The notes under the pieces were generated by a model. That model was not told the origin of the DNA. It made no database searches and worked only from the letters and a program-made list of their open reading frames with translations. From NCBI GenBank assembly GCA_024235655.1, contig JACKLY010000004.1, positions 62,001 to 126,000 of the forward strand: a stretch of DNA of 64,000 nt, given 5' to 3'. This document shows positions 47,377-56,509 of the stretch, in pieces. The first letter of the stretch is position 1. Each line of letters opens with the position of its first letter. A program made the translations under genes and the position numbers. Origin of the DNA: Zoogloeaceae bacterium. GTDB taxonomy: Bacteria; Pseudomonadota; Gammaproteobacteria; Burkholderiales; Rhodocyclaceae.

Positions 47377-48278
47377 GGTGCGGCCTCCGGGCTGGCACGG
47401 CGCGGTAGCAGGCGATCGACAAGGCCGGTGACCAGTGCGACGCCAGCAAGGATGGTGGCCAGACCGAGCCAGGTGCTGGTATCGATGGTTTCGCCAAGGA
47501 AGAGCATGCCCCAGCCGATACCAAAGACCGGGATCAGGTAGGTAACGGAAAGCGCCGACACCGCACCGACATCGGCGATCAGGCGAAAGTAGAGCAGGTA
47601 GGCAATGCCGGTGCACAGCAGGCCGAGTGCGATTGCCGCTGTCAGCGCCGGCCAAGGCAGGGGCGTACCGGCAGCCGGTAATGGTGGGGCGAGGAACAGC
47701 AGGGGTAGCAGCATCAATGTAGCGGTGACCATGCTGCCGCAGGCGTTGGCAAAAGGCGTCAGCGCACTGACTGAGCGGCGGGTGTAGTGCGAGGCCACGG
47801 CATAGCAGAAGGGGGCGGCAGTGGCCGCCAGTACGGGCAGCAACAAGCCATCGCCGAAGGCCGTCGTGCCGACCAGCGTGGCGACGCCAAGCAGCCCCAG
47901 CGTCAGCCCGAGGGCAATCCTCAGTGTGGGCCGCTGGCCGAAGGCGAGCCAGCCGATGAGTACGCCGAACAGCGGTGAGGTCGCGTTGATGATAGCCAGT
48001 AACGAGGCCTCAAGTTGCTGCGCGGCGTAGGCATAAAGCAGGAAGGGCAGTGTTGTATTGATCAGCCCAAGGACGAGCAGGGCTCGTACATTACCGCGCC
48101 ATGGCAGTGCACGGCGCAAGGCCGCAGCAACCAGTAACAGGAAGAGGGCGGCTACTCCAACGCGCATCACGATCAGCCAGATCGGCCCCAGTTCCGGCAC
48201 CGCCACTCGCATGAACAGGAAGGAGCCGCCCCAGAGGGCAGCAAGCAGAACGAGGCGAGCGAGGTCGGGCAGGGTCAT
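47373..48278 (-). CDS. EamA/DMT family transporter
   Basis: 301-aa inner-membrane protein with ten helices in two EamA repeats: LVLLAALWGGSFLFMRVAVPELGP (repeat 1 start) and PVLAATAAPFCYAVASHYTRR (repeat 2 start), ending VTYLIPVFGIGWGMLFLGETI. DMT transporters export metabolites or amino acids; the substrate is unknown. The ATG at 48278 (MTLPDLARLV) is preferred over a TTG at 48299. It is translationally coupled to the alkyltransferase gene by a 4-bp overlap, an odd partnership that may reflect gene packing rather than function. Confidence 0.9.
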   Translation of the reverse strand: MTLPDLARLVLLAALWGGSFLFMRVAVPELGPIWLIVMRVGVAALFLLLVAAALRRALPWRGNVRALLVLGLINTTLPFLLYAYAAQQLEASLLAIINATSPLFGVLIGWLAFGQRPTLRIALGLTLGLLGVATLVGTTAFGDGLLLPVLAATAAPFCYAVASHYTRRSVSALTPFANACGSMVTATLMLLPLLFLAPPLPAAGTPLPWPALTAAIALGLLCTGIAYLLYFRLIADVGAVSALSVTYLIPVFGIGWGMLFLGETIDTSTWLGLATILAGVALVTGLVDRLLPRRASPEAAP

Positions 48279-48393
48279 GGGCTTGGCTTTGATGCACAAT
48301 TGAGGAATGCAATGTCCGCATTGTCCTTCTCACCGGCGGATGTTGCCACCCGATTCTTGCGCTGGCTGAAATGATTTGCTGAGGAAAAATATC

Positions 48394-48951
48394 GTGCCCC
48401 GACTGAATTGCCCCCCGCAATGCTTGAAATGGATCGAGCCCCTGATCTTGGCATGTCTGCTGGTCAGCGTGTCAGGTTGTGCCAGTTATGCTGGTCGAGG
48501 TCTGCAGCCTGGCGTAGCAAGCTACGAGGAAGTAGTGCAGGTGATGGGGGTGCCGGCCATGCAATGGCAGGAGGCCGATGGCACACGGCAACTCTCCTAT
48601 CCGCGCGGACCGGAAGGCCCGCATAGTTTCATGGTATTCATTGATACAGATGGCCGCCTGCTCAAAATCGACAATGTGCTCAATGACCGGCATTACGCGC
48701 TGATTGTTCCGGGGAAAACCACGCAAGCGGAGATCCTGCGTCTGCTCGGCCCACCGACACCGCAGTGGACCACCTACTTTGCGGCACGCGACGAATTCGC
48801 CTGGGAGTGGCTGGCCTGTGATGCCACGGGTTTCATGATCCGATTCAATGTGTTTTTCAATGGCAAGGAGGGCGCAGTGCGCTCGACAATGGCCCGACCA
48901 GATTATCGAGGCAGGGATGGTGTTGTTCCACCCTGTGGACCCATGCCCTAG
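48394..48951 (+). CDS. BamE/SmpA-like lipoprotein
   Basis: 185-aa lipoprotein. A signal peptide ends in the lipobox VSGC (about 25-28). The mature part has two repeats of the SmpA/OmlA type: SYEEVVQVMGVPAMQWQEADG (about 45-65) and TTQAEILRLLGPPTPQW (about 112-128), each a helix followed by a G-x-P turn and strands. Such domains occur in BamE and in many small outer-membrane lipoproteins. The start is the GTG at 48394 with GAGGA 8 bp upstream; the TTG at 48376 lies upstream of that ribosome site. It is divergent from the EamA gene and precedes lexA. Confidence 0.78.
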   Translation: MPRLNCPPQCLKWIEPLILACLLVSVSGCASYAGRGLQPGVASYEEVVQVMGVPAMQWQEADGTRQLSYPRGPEGPHSFMVFIDTDGRLLKIDNVLNDRHYALIVPGKTTQAEILRLLGPPTPQWTTYFAARDEFAWEWLACDATGFMIRFNVFFNGKEGAVRSTMARPDYRGRDGVVPPCGPMP

Positions 48952-49014
48952 AAGCACATTCGGGTAAGACTGAAACTGGCGGCAGAAAAAAATGTTTTGA
49001 TTTTTGGCCGAATG

Positions 49015-49030
49015 CTGTATAAAACTACAG
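49015..49030 (+). promoter_or_regulatory. LexA box (SOS operator) of lexA
   Basis: CTGTATAAAACTACAG fits the proteobacterial SOS box CTGT-N8-ACAG exactly. It overlaps a likely -10 (TATAAA, 49018-49023) with TTTTGA 17 bp upstream at 48995-49000, so bound LexA would block the promoter. It lies 61 bp before the lexA ATG, consistent with autorepression. Confidence 0.92.
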
Positions 49031-49090
49031 CATGAAGTTCTGTCCAGTATTTTATTCAGCGTTCAACCCGATATGTCGGAGACCCGGATC

Positions 49091-49693
49091 ATGGCAAAGC
49101 TGACCCCAAGACAACAGGAAGTACTCGATTTCATCCGTAACACACTGGAAATGCTGGGGGCGCCGCCCACCCGGGCTGAAATTGCAGCGGCTTTCGGCTT
49201 TGCTTCGCCCAATGCTGCCGAGGAACACCTGAAGGCACTGGCCAAGAAAGGCAGCATCGTGCTCGAGCCGGGTTCGGCGCGCGGCATCCGTCTTGTCGAA
49301 CAACTGGGACTGCCACTGGTCGGTACGGTGGCCGCCGGCAGCCCGATTCTGGCGGTGGAAAACGTGATGGCGCGCTACGCACTGGACACCCACCTTTTTT
49401 CCCCCAAGGCGGATTTCCTGCTGCGTGTGCGCGGCCTGTCGATGATCAATGCCGGCATTTTCGATGGCGACCTGCTGGCAGTGCACAGCACGCCCGATGC
49501 CCGTGATGGCCAGATCGTAGTTGCCCGCCTTCAGGACGAAGTCACCGTGAAACGCTTGCGGCGCCACGGCCCGATGGTTGAGCTGATTGCCGAAAACCCC
49601 GATTTTGACCCGATTATCGTTGATACCCGCAATGAGGAAGTTGCCATCGAGGGCATTGCCGTTGGCCTGATCCGGGGCGGGGAGTCGCTTTAA
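49091..49693 (+). CDS. lexA: LexA repressor
   Basis: 200-aa SOS repressor. The N-terminal winged HTH is [19 protein letters not shown] and [23 protein letters not shown]. The self-cleavage bond is A82-G83 in GTVAAGSP. The catalytic dyad is S117 (RGLSMINAG) and K154 (VTVKRL). All are intact, so it should be cleavable under RecA stimulation. The ATG at 49091 is used, with GGAGA upstream; the frame extends back through the SOS box, so earlier starts are unlikely. Transcription is autoregulated through the adjacent box. Confidence 0.96.
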   Translation: MAKLTPRQQEVLDFIRNTLEMLGAPPTRAEIAAAFGFASPNAAEEHLKALAKKGSIVLEPGSARGIRLVEQLGLPLVGTVAAGSPILAVENVMARYALDTHLFSPKADFLLRVRGLSMINAGIFDGDLLAVHSTPDARDGQIVVARLQDEVTVKRLRRHGPMVELIAENPDFDPIIVDTRNEEVAIEGIAVGLIRGGESL

Positions 49694-49778
49694 GCTCCTT
49701 GTCGCTCGACAATCCTGTTCGGCATAGGCATTATCGAATGCCATTTGAGTGTTTTATGCTGATCAGGGAGTAGGATCG

Positions 49779-52319
49779 TTGGCCATTGCAGCAAACCCTT
49801 CCGGCAAATCCTTCCGCAGTTTGCGCACGCGTATCGTGGTCGGTCTGGTCGCTTCCGTGTGGCTGGTGCTAGGCCTGTATTCGGTGCTGACCATCGTTTA
49901 CCGGCAGGATCAACTTGAATCTGCACTCCAGGATCGTTCCCAGCGCCTGGTCACGCTGATGGCCGGTGCGCTGGCCCGGCCAATGTACGATTTCAACAGT
50001 CTGGCTGTGGAAAGTGCCGTCAATGCGCTGGCGACCGATCACGATATCGTCAGTGTCAGTGTGCTCGACAGTCAGAAAGTGGAAATTGCTGCTGCCGGCG
50101 CGCCGCGGGTTGAGAGTGGCAAGGCACTCACCGTCACGCAGCAGATCATCTACCGTGACCATCAGCGTTCGCTGGATGTCGGCGAAGTGACGCTGACGCT
50201 TTCGCGTACGTCGCTGGAAGCCGAACTGCGTGTCCTCATCATCAATTCGCTGGCGGTCAATGCCTTGCTGGCGCTGGTGCTGGTGGTGGTGATCATGCTC
50301 ATCTTCCGCAGCCTGGCCCGCCCATTCCGCGACATCCTGTTGTCGATGGACAAGCTGCGCCAGGGCAATGTGCAGATCGAACTTTCCGGCCTCGATCGGC
50401 AGGATGAAATCGGCCACCTGTCCGAAGCCGTACTCAAGTTTCGCGAGGCACTGGTCAGCCAGCGCCTCGCCGAAGACGAAACACAAGCACTGCTGGCAGA
50501 AAAAAATGCGGTTCTGAGCAATGCGCTGGTCGGCATTCTGGTAACTAATCAGCGCCTCATCGCCTCCTGCAATTCGCGTCTGGAAAGTTTGTTCGGTTAC
50601 GACACCGGTGAACTTGCGGGTAAGCCCACCCGCATGCTGTTCGATTCGGATGAAGCCTATGGCCTGATTGGTGGAGGCGTTTCAAAAGCGCTTGGCGATG
50701 GCGAGAGCTACTCGGGCGAACTGACCCTGCGGCGCAAGAACGGCGAAACTTTTCGTGCGCATGTCAGTGGCCGCGCCAATGATCCGGCACATCCGGAGGG
50801 CACGCGCACCTTCATCATTGCCGATGTGACCGAGCGCCATCAAGCCGAACAGGAACTGATTCGCTACCGTTTGCATCTGGAAGCACTGGTTTCGGAGCGA
50901 ACGGCAGAACTGGAAAAGGCCCGCCAGGATGCCGACCTGGCCAATCAGGCCAAGGGCAGCTTTCTGGCTGCGATGAGCCACGAAATCCGCACGCCGATGA
51001 ATGCCATCATTGGCATGTCCGGTCTGGCCATGAAGAGTGGCCTGCCTCCCAGGCAGCATGACTACGTACGCAAGATCAACGTTTCCGCACGCATGCTGCT
51101 CGGCATCATCAACGACATTCTCGATATTTCGAAGATCGAATCCGGACGCTTGCAACTGGAGGAAACCGGCTTTGATCTACATGCCGTCATCGACAGTATC
51201 AGTACCTTTGCCGGCCATCTGGCCGATGAAAAGAAACTGCAACTGGCTGTCAATGTGGCACCCGATACCCCGCGCTACCTGATGGGCGACCCGCTGCGAC
51301 TGACGCAGATTCTGACCAATCTGGTGGGCAATGCAGTCAAGTTCACCAATCAGGGCAGTGTTGGTGTTCTCTGCACGCTGGAGCCCGGCAGCCTGACTGC
51401 TACTTCGCTACGCCTTTGTTTTTCGGTTCGGGATTCCGGAATCGGCATGAGCAATGATCAGATCGGCAAGCTATTCGAACCCTTTTCGCAGGCAGATGCA
51501 TCCACCGCCAGAAAATATGGCGGCACCGGTCTTGGCCTGGCCATTTCACGCCAGCTGGTTACGATGATGGGCGGAGAAATCCAAGTTGAAAGCCAACCCG
51601 GTCATGGCAGCTGCTTCCACTTCACGGTGCCGTTTGCTCTGGCCGACGGCGAATGGAAGAAACGGCTGGAGGAAATGGCTGCCCGCCAGTCCACGGCCGA
51701 GACTTCCGACATGCCATTTCTTGATGGCATGCGCGTGTTACTGGCGGAAGACAATCGCTTCAATCAGGAAATGGTGCTGGAAATTCTGGCCGACATCGGC
51801 ATTACGGCCGATGTTGTCGAGAACGGTATCGAGGCGCTGCAGCGCTTGCACCAGGGGCGATACGACCTGATTCTGATGGACATGATGATGCCCGAAATGG
51901 ATGGTATCGAGGCGGCCCGCCAGATTCGTCTTGAACCGCAATGGCAAACCTTGCCCATCGTGGCTTTGACCGCCAATGCCGGTTTCGAGGACAGGCAGCG
52001 CTGCCTGGATGTCGGCATGAACGAGGTGCTGACCAAACCGTTCGAAGTGATCGATCTCTACCGCGTACTGACTCTTTTTGCGCCCGGGCAGGCCAGCTCA
52101 GGTCGCCAGCAACAGGCCATCCCGTCCGACGTGAATCAATTGCCGGCGGATCAGTCTTCTCCCGGGTTGCCTGATCTGCCTGGAATCGATGTGCCCTTGT
52201 TGCTGCAGCGCATGAAAGGCCGTGTTGGCAGTTGCCATCGCCTGCTGCTGATCTTCCGCAAGCAGTACGAGGCGAGCGAAGAACAGATAAACGAGATGCT
52301 GCAGCAAAGGGATTTCTAA
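49779..52319 (+). CDS. Hybrid sensor histidine kinase, Hpt domain cut by stop codon
   Basis: 846-aa product as read. TM1 is at about 20-42 ([19 protein letters not shown]) and TM2 at about 155-178 ([18 protein letters not shown]), flanking a ~110-aa periplasmic sensor. HAMP and a PAS domain (ending [11 protein letters not shown]) follow, then HisKA ([16 protein letters not shown]), HATPase_c ([14 protein letters not shown]) and a receiver ([20 protein letters not shown]). An Hpt domain begins at about 795 ([20 protein letters not shown]) but ends at a TAA after QQRDF, before the phospho-histidine. The same frame continues past the stop with the missing half. The start is the TTG at 49779, with GGGAG 8 bp upstream. 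It lies 85 bp after lexA. Confidence 0.9.
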   Translation: MAIAANPSGKSFRSLRTRIVVGLVASVWLVLGLYSVLTIVYRQDQLESALQDRSQRLVTLMAGALARPMYDFNSLAVESAVNALATDHDIVSVSVLDSQKVEIAAAGAPRVESGKALTVTQQIIYRDHQRSLDVGEVTLTLSRTSLEAELRVLIINSLAVNALLALVLVVVIMLIFRSLARPFRDILLSMDKLRQGNVQIELSGLDRQDEIGHLSEAVLKFREALVSQRLAEDETQALLAEKNAVLSNALVGILVTNQRLIASCNSRLESLFGYDTGELAGKPTRMLFDSDEAYGLIGGGVSKALGDGESYSGELTLRRKNGETFRAHVSGRANDPAHPEGTRTFIIADVTERHQAEQELIRYRLHLEALVSERTAELEKARQDADLANQAKGSFLAAMSHEIRTPMNAIIGMSGLAMKSGLPPRQHDYVRKINVSARMLLGIINDILDISKIESGRLQLEETGFDLHAVIDSISTFAGHLADEKKLQLAVNVAPDTPRYLMGDPLRLTQILTNLVGNAVKFTNQGSVGVLCTLEPGSLTATSLRLCFSVRDSGIGMSNDQIGKLFEPFSQADASTARKYGGTGLGLAISRQLVTMMGGEIQVESQPGHGSCFHFTVPFALADGEWKKRLEEMAARQSTAETSDMPFLDGMRVLLAEDNRFNQEMVLEILADIGITADVVENGIEALQRLHQGRYDLILMDMMMPEMDGIEAARQIRLEPQWQTLPIVALTANAGFEDRQRCLDVGMNEVLTKPFEVIDLYRVLTLFAPGQASSGRQQQAIPSDVNQLPADQSSPGLPDLPGIDVPLLLQRMKGRVGSCHRLLLIFRKQYEASEEQINEMLQQRDF

Positions 52320-52514
52320 TCCCTGCAGCGCTTTGCCCATACCCTGAAAGGCGCTGCTGGCGGACTCGGTGCCACAGAGCTGCAAATGGCTGCCACGGCG
52401 CTGGAAGAGGCGGTTCGCGGTCGTGATCCAGTCACCATGGAAAGTGCCCGCAATGAAGTGCTTGCAGTGCTGGCGCGTGTGATAGCTGGCTTGCAGCAGC
52501 TCAAGCCACTTTAG
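52320..52514 (+). pseudogene. In-frame remainder of the kinase Hpt domain after a premature TAA
   Basis: Directly after the TAA at 52317-52319 the same frame reads SLQRFAHTLKGAAGGLGATE, then ELQMAATALEEAV, and ends QQLKPL at a TAG (52512-52514). RFAHTLKGAAGGLGA is the Hpt phospho-histidine motif, so the whole domain would be normal if the TAA were a sense codon. The break is a point change (for example GAA to TAA), not a frameshift. There is no ATG start or ribosome site for separate translation. Alternatives are a sequencing error, stop read-through, or a real null allele. Confidence 0.85.
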
Positions 52515-52517
52515 GGC

Positions 52518-52558
52518 GTGTTCACATTCATGCGCAAGCACCGAGAAAATGTGAACAC
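52518..52558. terminator. Stem-loop between the kinase and hydrolase genes
   Basis: Perfect 11-bp stem GTGTTCACATT (52518-52528) and AATGTGAACAC (52548-52558), extended by imperfect GGG/CCC pairing, with a 19-nt loop. It sits between convergent transcription units directly after the kinase remainder. There is no T-run on either side. Confidence 0.5.
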
Positions 52559-52568
52559 CCCCTGGCAA

Positions 52569-53201
52569 TCAGCCGTGCAGGTAGCGTTGCAGCCACTCGC
52601 TGGCTAGCCGGCTTTCAACCCGTTCGATACCTTCTTCGGTATCGATCTGTTCCAGCGCAATGACGCCCGGCATGAATTCCTTGGCTCGCTGCAGATTGGC
52701 AATGGCTGCTTGATCTGTCTTCGCCACAAGCATCAGCAAGGGGGCGCGCAACACTTTCAGGTACTGCAGCCCGGCCAGATCGACCAGTCCGCCATGGCAG
52801 ATCAGTGCGCCTACATCCAGATCGCGCAGGGCGGCAACGCGCACGGCCAGCGGCGTGGCATCACCCGCTGCAATCAGTGCCAGCGGCACTTCGGGAATGG
52901 CCTCCGCATCCATCATCCGGCGTATCTGGGTGAGCACCGCCAGCAGGCGTTCGGCCAGATGCGGCAGGTGAACCTCGGCATCGGTGAAATTGCATTCATT
53001 GCCAACCAGCAGATCCAGCGTCAGTGTCCCGAATCCATTGATGTGCAGGTGCTGGGCGAAATCGCCCTGTTCGGCTTGTTGCGTGCTGTTACAGGCAGCG
53101 ACAAAGACGGCAATGCCATGGGTGTTGGCAGGCAGCAGCAGTTCGCCATGCAATGTGGCATGTGCGACCGGGAATTGAAGCGCCTGTCTTTCTGTCATCA
53201 T
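52569..53201 (-). CDS. Alpha/beta-hydrolase-like (dienelactone hydrolase family) protein
   Basis: 210-aa protein with an alpha/beta-hydrolase layout: GELLLPANTHGIAVFVAACNS (strand-turn start), LHINGFGTLTLDLL, ALIAAGDATPLAVRVAAL at the nucleophile-elbow position, and APLLMLVAKTDQ (the acid strand). Dienelactone-hydrolase relatives have GxCxG or GxSxG there; here the elbow reads AAGDA with Asp, so catalysis is doubtful or of another kind. It overlaps amrS by 4 bp (ATGA, 53198-53201), making it the fourth gene of the AmmeMemoRadiSam operon. It may be a binding or accessory protein; this is inference. Confidence 0.72.
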   Translation of the reverse strand: MMTERQALQFPVAHATLHGELLLPANTHGIAVFVAACNSTQQAEQGDFAQHLHINGFGTLTLDLLVGNECNFTDAEVHLPHLAERLLAVLTQIRRMMDAEAIPEVPLALIAAGDATPLAVRVAALRDLDVGALICHGGLVDLAGLQYLKVLRAPLLMLVAKTDQAAIANLQRAKEFMPGVIALEQIDTEEGIERVESRLASEWLQRYLHG

Positions 53202-54301
53202 GGGTTCGGCATGGAGGAAGCTGCAATCCGGACCGGGATGCGGCGGGCACCGAAAGCGGGGGTGAAATGGCCGAAATGCCCGGCGATGCTCACACCGCAA
53301 CCGGGGCAGCTGCCGGTATCGGTGAGATCGTACTGCCGTATCTCGTACCAGTCACGAACAATCAGGCTTTTCCGGCAGTTCGGGCAAGCCGTGGTGCCCC
53401 CCGCAGCATCATGGACATTGCCGGTGTAGACGTAGCGCAGCCCGTTATCGAGCCCGATCTGGCGCGCCCGCTGAAGGGCGGCGGGTGGCGTGGCTGGTGT
53501 GTCGTTCATCTTCCAGTCCGGGTGAAAAGCCGTGAAATGCAGCGGCACATCCGGACCCAGCTCGCGCGCAATCCAGTTCGTCATGCTGCTCAGCTCCTGA
53601 TCCGAGTCGTTCAGGCCGGGGATGAGCAGGGTGGTAATTTCCAGCCAGCAGTCACTCTCATGGTGAATCCAGGCCAGCGTGTCGAGCACCGGTTGCAGAT
53701 GGGCGCCGCATTGGCGGTAGTAGAAATCATCGGTAAAGGCCTTCAGGTCAACATTGGCGGCATCCATCACCTGAAAGAATTCCCGGCGTGGTTCTGCATG
53801 GATATAGCCCGCTGTCACCGCCACGTTGAAGAGGCCACGTTCGCTGCAGGCTGCAGCGGTGTCGATGGCGTATTCGGCGAAGATCACCGGATCGTTGTAG
53901 GTATAGGCCACTGAGCGGGCGCCATGACGGATAGCTGCCTCGGCAATGGCTTCCGGGCGTGCGCTGTCCATCAGCCTGTCCATGTCGCGTGACTTGGAGA
54001 TATCCCAGTTCTGGCAGAATTTGCAGGCCAGGTTACAGCCGGCAGTGCCGAAGGAAAGAATCGGGCTGCCGGGGTAAAAATGATTGAGCGGTTTTTTCTC
54101 GATAGGGTCGATGCAAAAGCCGGAAGAGCGTCCCCAGGTGGTCAACTCCATGCGACCGCTCTGGTTGCGACGAACGAAGCAGGCGCCGCGTTGCCCCTCG
54201 TGCAACTTGCAGTCGCGCGGGCAGAGGTCGCACTGGATGCGCGTACCCTCATCGATAGCGTGCCACCAGCGCCCCGGATGGCTGGTTTCCGGCGTCTGCA
54301 T
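53198..54301 (-). CDS. amrS: AmmeMemoRadiSam system radical SAM enzyme
   Basis: 367-aa radical SAM protein. The iron-sulfur motif CNLACKFC (Cx3CxxC) is in SFGTAGCNLACKFCQNWD (about 88-105). The N-terminus has another Cys set (CDLCPRDCKL) and the C-terminus a zinc-ribbon-like pair (CPNCRKS and CPGCGVS). This is the AmrS arrangement, related to pyruvate-formate-lyase activases. The substrate of the system is not established. The ATG at 54301 overlaps the amrA stop by one base (TGATG). The gene is flanked by both classical partners. Confidence 0.93.
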   Translation of the reverse strand: MQTPETSHPGRWWHAIDEGTRIQCDLCPRDCKLHEGQRGACFVRRNQSGRMELTTWGRSSGFCIDPIEKKPLNHFYPGSPILSFGTAGCNLACKFCQNWDISKSRDMDRLMDSARPEAIAEAAIRHGARSVAYTYNDPVIFAEYAIDTAAACSERGLFNVAVTAGYIHAEPRREFFQVMDAANVDLKAFTDDFYYRQCGAHLQPVLDTLAWIHHESDCWLEITTLLIPGLNDSDQELSSMTNWIARELGPDVPLHFTAFHPDWKMNDTPATPPAALQRARQIGLDNGLRYVYTGNVHDAAGGTTACPNCRKSLIVRDWYEIRQYDLTDTGSCPGCGVSIAGHFGHFTPAFGARRIPVRIAASSMPNP

Positions 54302-54858
54302 CAGGCTTCCTTCCACTTCTCGACCCGATAGCGCGAGAGCCGGATGTTGTCACTCCAGAACTCCGCAGGCAAACCGGCTTTCTGTTTCAGGTGCGCCATA
54401 AACTGTACCGGCTCGGGCAATTGTTCCCACACCTGCGGCAGGAAGGTGGCACGATGGCCGGCATGTTCGAGAACAATACCGTCAAGCCCCGGCTGCAGTT
54501 GCGCGAGGGCATCGCTTTCACAACTGAATGTCATCGGCTGCGGGCTTGAAAGCAGCGAGACTTCAACACGCGTCTCGGCCAGTTCCGTTGCGCTGAGCGG
54601 CGGGAAGCGGGGGTCGCGGAAAGCGGCTGCCAGCGCGTTTTCCCGCACGTCGTCCTGCAGTGCTCGCCAGGCTTCGAGGGTGCCGATGCAGCCGCGCAGA
54701 CGTCCCTGCTTGGTCAGCGTGACAAAGCAGGCCCCCGGTTGCTGCATCCGGATGTATTCGGGGGTTGCCACGGCTTCCGGCATCGGCGCGCCAAAGTGGT
54801 GGGCGATGCTCGCACGGGCCAGTGCCAGCAGGGTTTTGCCGAGCGCATCATTACTCAT
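54301..54858 (-). CDS. amrA: AmmeMemoRadiSam system protein A (AMMECR1 family)
   Basis: 185-aa AMMECR1-domain protein. The family motif LRGCIGTLEA is present (about 54-63), with FVTLTKQGRLRGC before it and AFRDPRFPPLSATEL, EVSLLSSPQPM and VWEQLPEPVQFM following in the usual order. The human homologue is linked to a contiguous-gene syndrome; the bacterial function is unknown, but it is consistently found with amrB and amrS. Its start overlaps amrB by ATGA (54855-54858), and its stop touches amrS. Confidence 0.94.
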   Translation of the reverse strand: MSNDALGKTLLALARASIAHHFGAPMPEAVATPEYIRMQQPGACFVTLTKQGRLRGCIGTLEAWRALQDDVRENALAAAFRDPRFPPLSATELAETRVEVSLLSSPQPMTFSCESDALAQLQPGLDGIVLEHAGHRATFLPQVWEQLPEPVQFMAHLKQKAGLPAEFWSDNIRLSRYRVEKWKEA

Positions 54859-55667
54859 GCCGGGCTTTCGTGAAAGCTGAAACCGCCGTAGCCGACCACC
54901 CGGTTGCGATCGCCGGCAGTGTCGCCGGAATTGCGCAAATCAACCAGGCGGGGCGTCAGGTGATGGTGGCGGGCAGCGAGCAGCAGGCCATTGAGCGGCG
55001 TGGCACCGCAGGCCTGACTGTGACTGATGCCGCTATCAAAGGCCAGCACCTGTTCTGCTGTCTGACGATCTGTCTGGCAGGCGCTGGCATAGGGCAGGTA
55101 GTGGGAGAGGTCGGAGCTGACAACAATCAGCGTTTCAGCGCCGCCCCACAGGCGTTCAAGCACCTGTGCCACCATGGCCGGCGTGGCATTGCCGACGGCC
55201 AGCGGCAACAGGCGGAAATTGGGGAGCACGGTCTGCAGAAAGGGCAGTTGCACCTCCAGCGAATGCTCCTGTGCATGAGGTGCGTCGGCAACGACCACTT
55301 GCGGCAGCGCAGTCAGGCTGTCGACTGCGGCCTGATCGATTTCAATTTCGCCAAGAGGAGTGAGAAAGCGCGAAACACCGGGCAGCGCCAGCCCGTTGAT
55401 GCCCACCCGGTGCGTTGGCCCGAGCAGGACGACACGGCGAATGGTGTCGGCGACAGGTTTCAGCAAGGCATAGACGCTGGCGGCAATGGGCCCTGAATAG
55501 ATGTAGCCGGCATGCGGAACGACAATGGCCTTCGGCGCTGGCAAGGCATTGCCCGGTATGGCAGCGGCTCCCAGCAGCCTGCGCAGATCTTCTGCCAGCT
55601 CTGCCGGGGCTGCCGGATAGAACATTCCGGCTACCGCCGGTGGTCGAACATCAGAACCCGGATTCAT
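54855..55667 (-). CDS. amrB: AmmeMemoRadiSam system protein B (MEMO1 family)
   Basis: 270-aa MEMO-like protein, structurally related to non-haem iron dioxygenases. Metal-site motifs are visible: VVPHAGYIYSGPIAA (His, about 51-65), LLGPTHRVG, EHSLEVQLPFLQ and VVSSDLSHYLPY. The N-terminus RPPAVAGMFYPA is diagnostic. Translation starts at the ATG at 55667, with GAAGGAGG 8 bp upstream, the strongest ribosome site of the operon and consistent with it being the first gene. The frame's extension to 55715 is ignored. It is divergent from ispD across 137 bp. Confidence 0.94.
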   Translation of the reverse strand: MNPGSDVRPPAVAGMFYPAAPAELAEDLRRLLGAAAIPGNALPAPKAIVVPHAGYIYSGPIAASVYALLKPVADTIRRVVLLGPTHRVGINGLALPGVSRFLTPLGEIEIDQAAVDSLTALPQVVVADAPHAQEHSLEVQLPFLQTVLPNFRLLPLAVGNATPAMVAQVLERLWGGAETLIVVSSDLSHYLPYASACQTDRQTAEQVLAFDSGISHSQACGATPLNGLLLAARHHHLTPRLVDLRNSGDTAGDRNRVVGYGGFSFHESPA

Positions 55668-55804
55668 GGAAGTACCTCCTTCTTCACTATATGAGCGGAA
55701 CCAGTGCAAATTCAAGCCCTTGCGCCAATGTGCCTGCGACCAGGGAGAATCGGCAGGCTGCCGGAGCGGACGCGGTACAATGCTCCTTTACCCAAGAACA
55801 TGTC

Positions 55805-56509
55805 ATGTCCCGTTATTTCGCCATTGTTCCCGCAGCCGGCAGCGGTTCACGTTTCGGTGCCGAGCAGCCCAAGCAGTATCTGCCTTTGGCCGGTCGACCG
55901 CTGATCTATCACACCCTGCTGGCACTATGCCGTTCATCGCATATCGAGCGCGTATTCGTGGTGCTGGCGCCGGATGATATGCATTGGCGACATCATGACT
56001 GGCGTGATCTCGGCCCCAAGCTGGAAACCGTTTACAACGGTGGCGCCACTCGCGCCGACAGTGTCATTGCCGGCCTGCAGGCGGCCGCAACGGCCGCCGC
56101 CGATGACGACTGGGTGTTGGTGCATGATGCAGCACGGCCATGCCTGTCGCAGCCCATGCTGGACGCGCTGGTTGCCGGCGTCGGTGCTGATGGCGATGGT
56201 GGATTGCTTGCCGTTCCGGTGGCCGATACGCTCAAGCGCGCTGCTGCCGATGACCGGGTTATTGCCACCGAACCACGCGATGGATTGTGGCAGGCGCAGA
56301 CGCCGCAGATGTTCCATTACACACCGCTGCTGACAGCACTGCTGGCCGCCCGTGATGCAGGGCATGGCGTCACCGACGAAGCCGGCGCCATCGAGGCGGC
56401 GGGGGGGCGGCCAAAGCTGGTACGCTGTGATCCGACCAACCTGAAAGTCACTTTTCCCGCCGATCTGGCGTTGGCGGAACTGATTCTGTTTGCAAGGAGA
56501 GAACGATGA
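55805..56509 (+). CDS. ispD: 2-C-methyl-D-erythritol 4-phosphate cytidylyltransferase
   Basis: 234-aa MEP-pathway enzyme that joins CTP and methylerythritol phosphate to give CDP-ME. The nucleotide-binding N-terminus is [21 protein letters not shown] (Gly-rich loop with R and K), followed by [23 protein letters not shown] (metal Asp) and TPQMF. The C-terminal [29 protein letters not shown] is typical. The ATG at 55805 is chosen; the frame's long 5' extension runs opposite amrB. It overlaps ispF by ATGA (56506-56509). Confidence 0.96.
   Translation: MSRYFAIVPAAGSGSRFGAEQPKQYLPLAGRPLIYHTLLALCRSSHIERVFVVLAPDDMHWRHHDWRDLGPKLETVYNGGATRADSVIAGLQAAATAAADDDWVLVHDAARPCLSQPMLDALVAGVGADGDGGLLAVPVADTLKRAAADDRVIATEPRDGLWQAQTPQMFHYTPLLTALLAARDAGHGVTDEAGAIEAAGGRPKLVRCDPTNLKVTFPADLALAELILFARRER

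Noticed and set aside
47377..47655. Upstream extension of the alkyltransferase frame
   Set aside because: It lies inside the EamA transporter gene, and the GTG at 47376 has a proper GGAGG site.
52320..52514. Separate small Hpt gene after the kinase
   Set aside because: It starts without a start codon or ribosome site directly after the TAA in the same frame, so it is the remainder of the upstream kinase gene.
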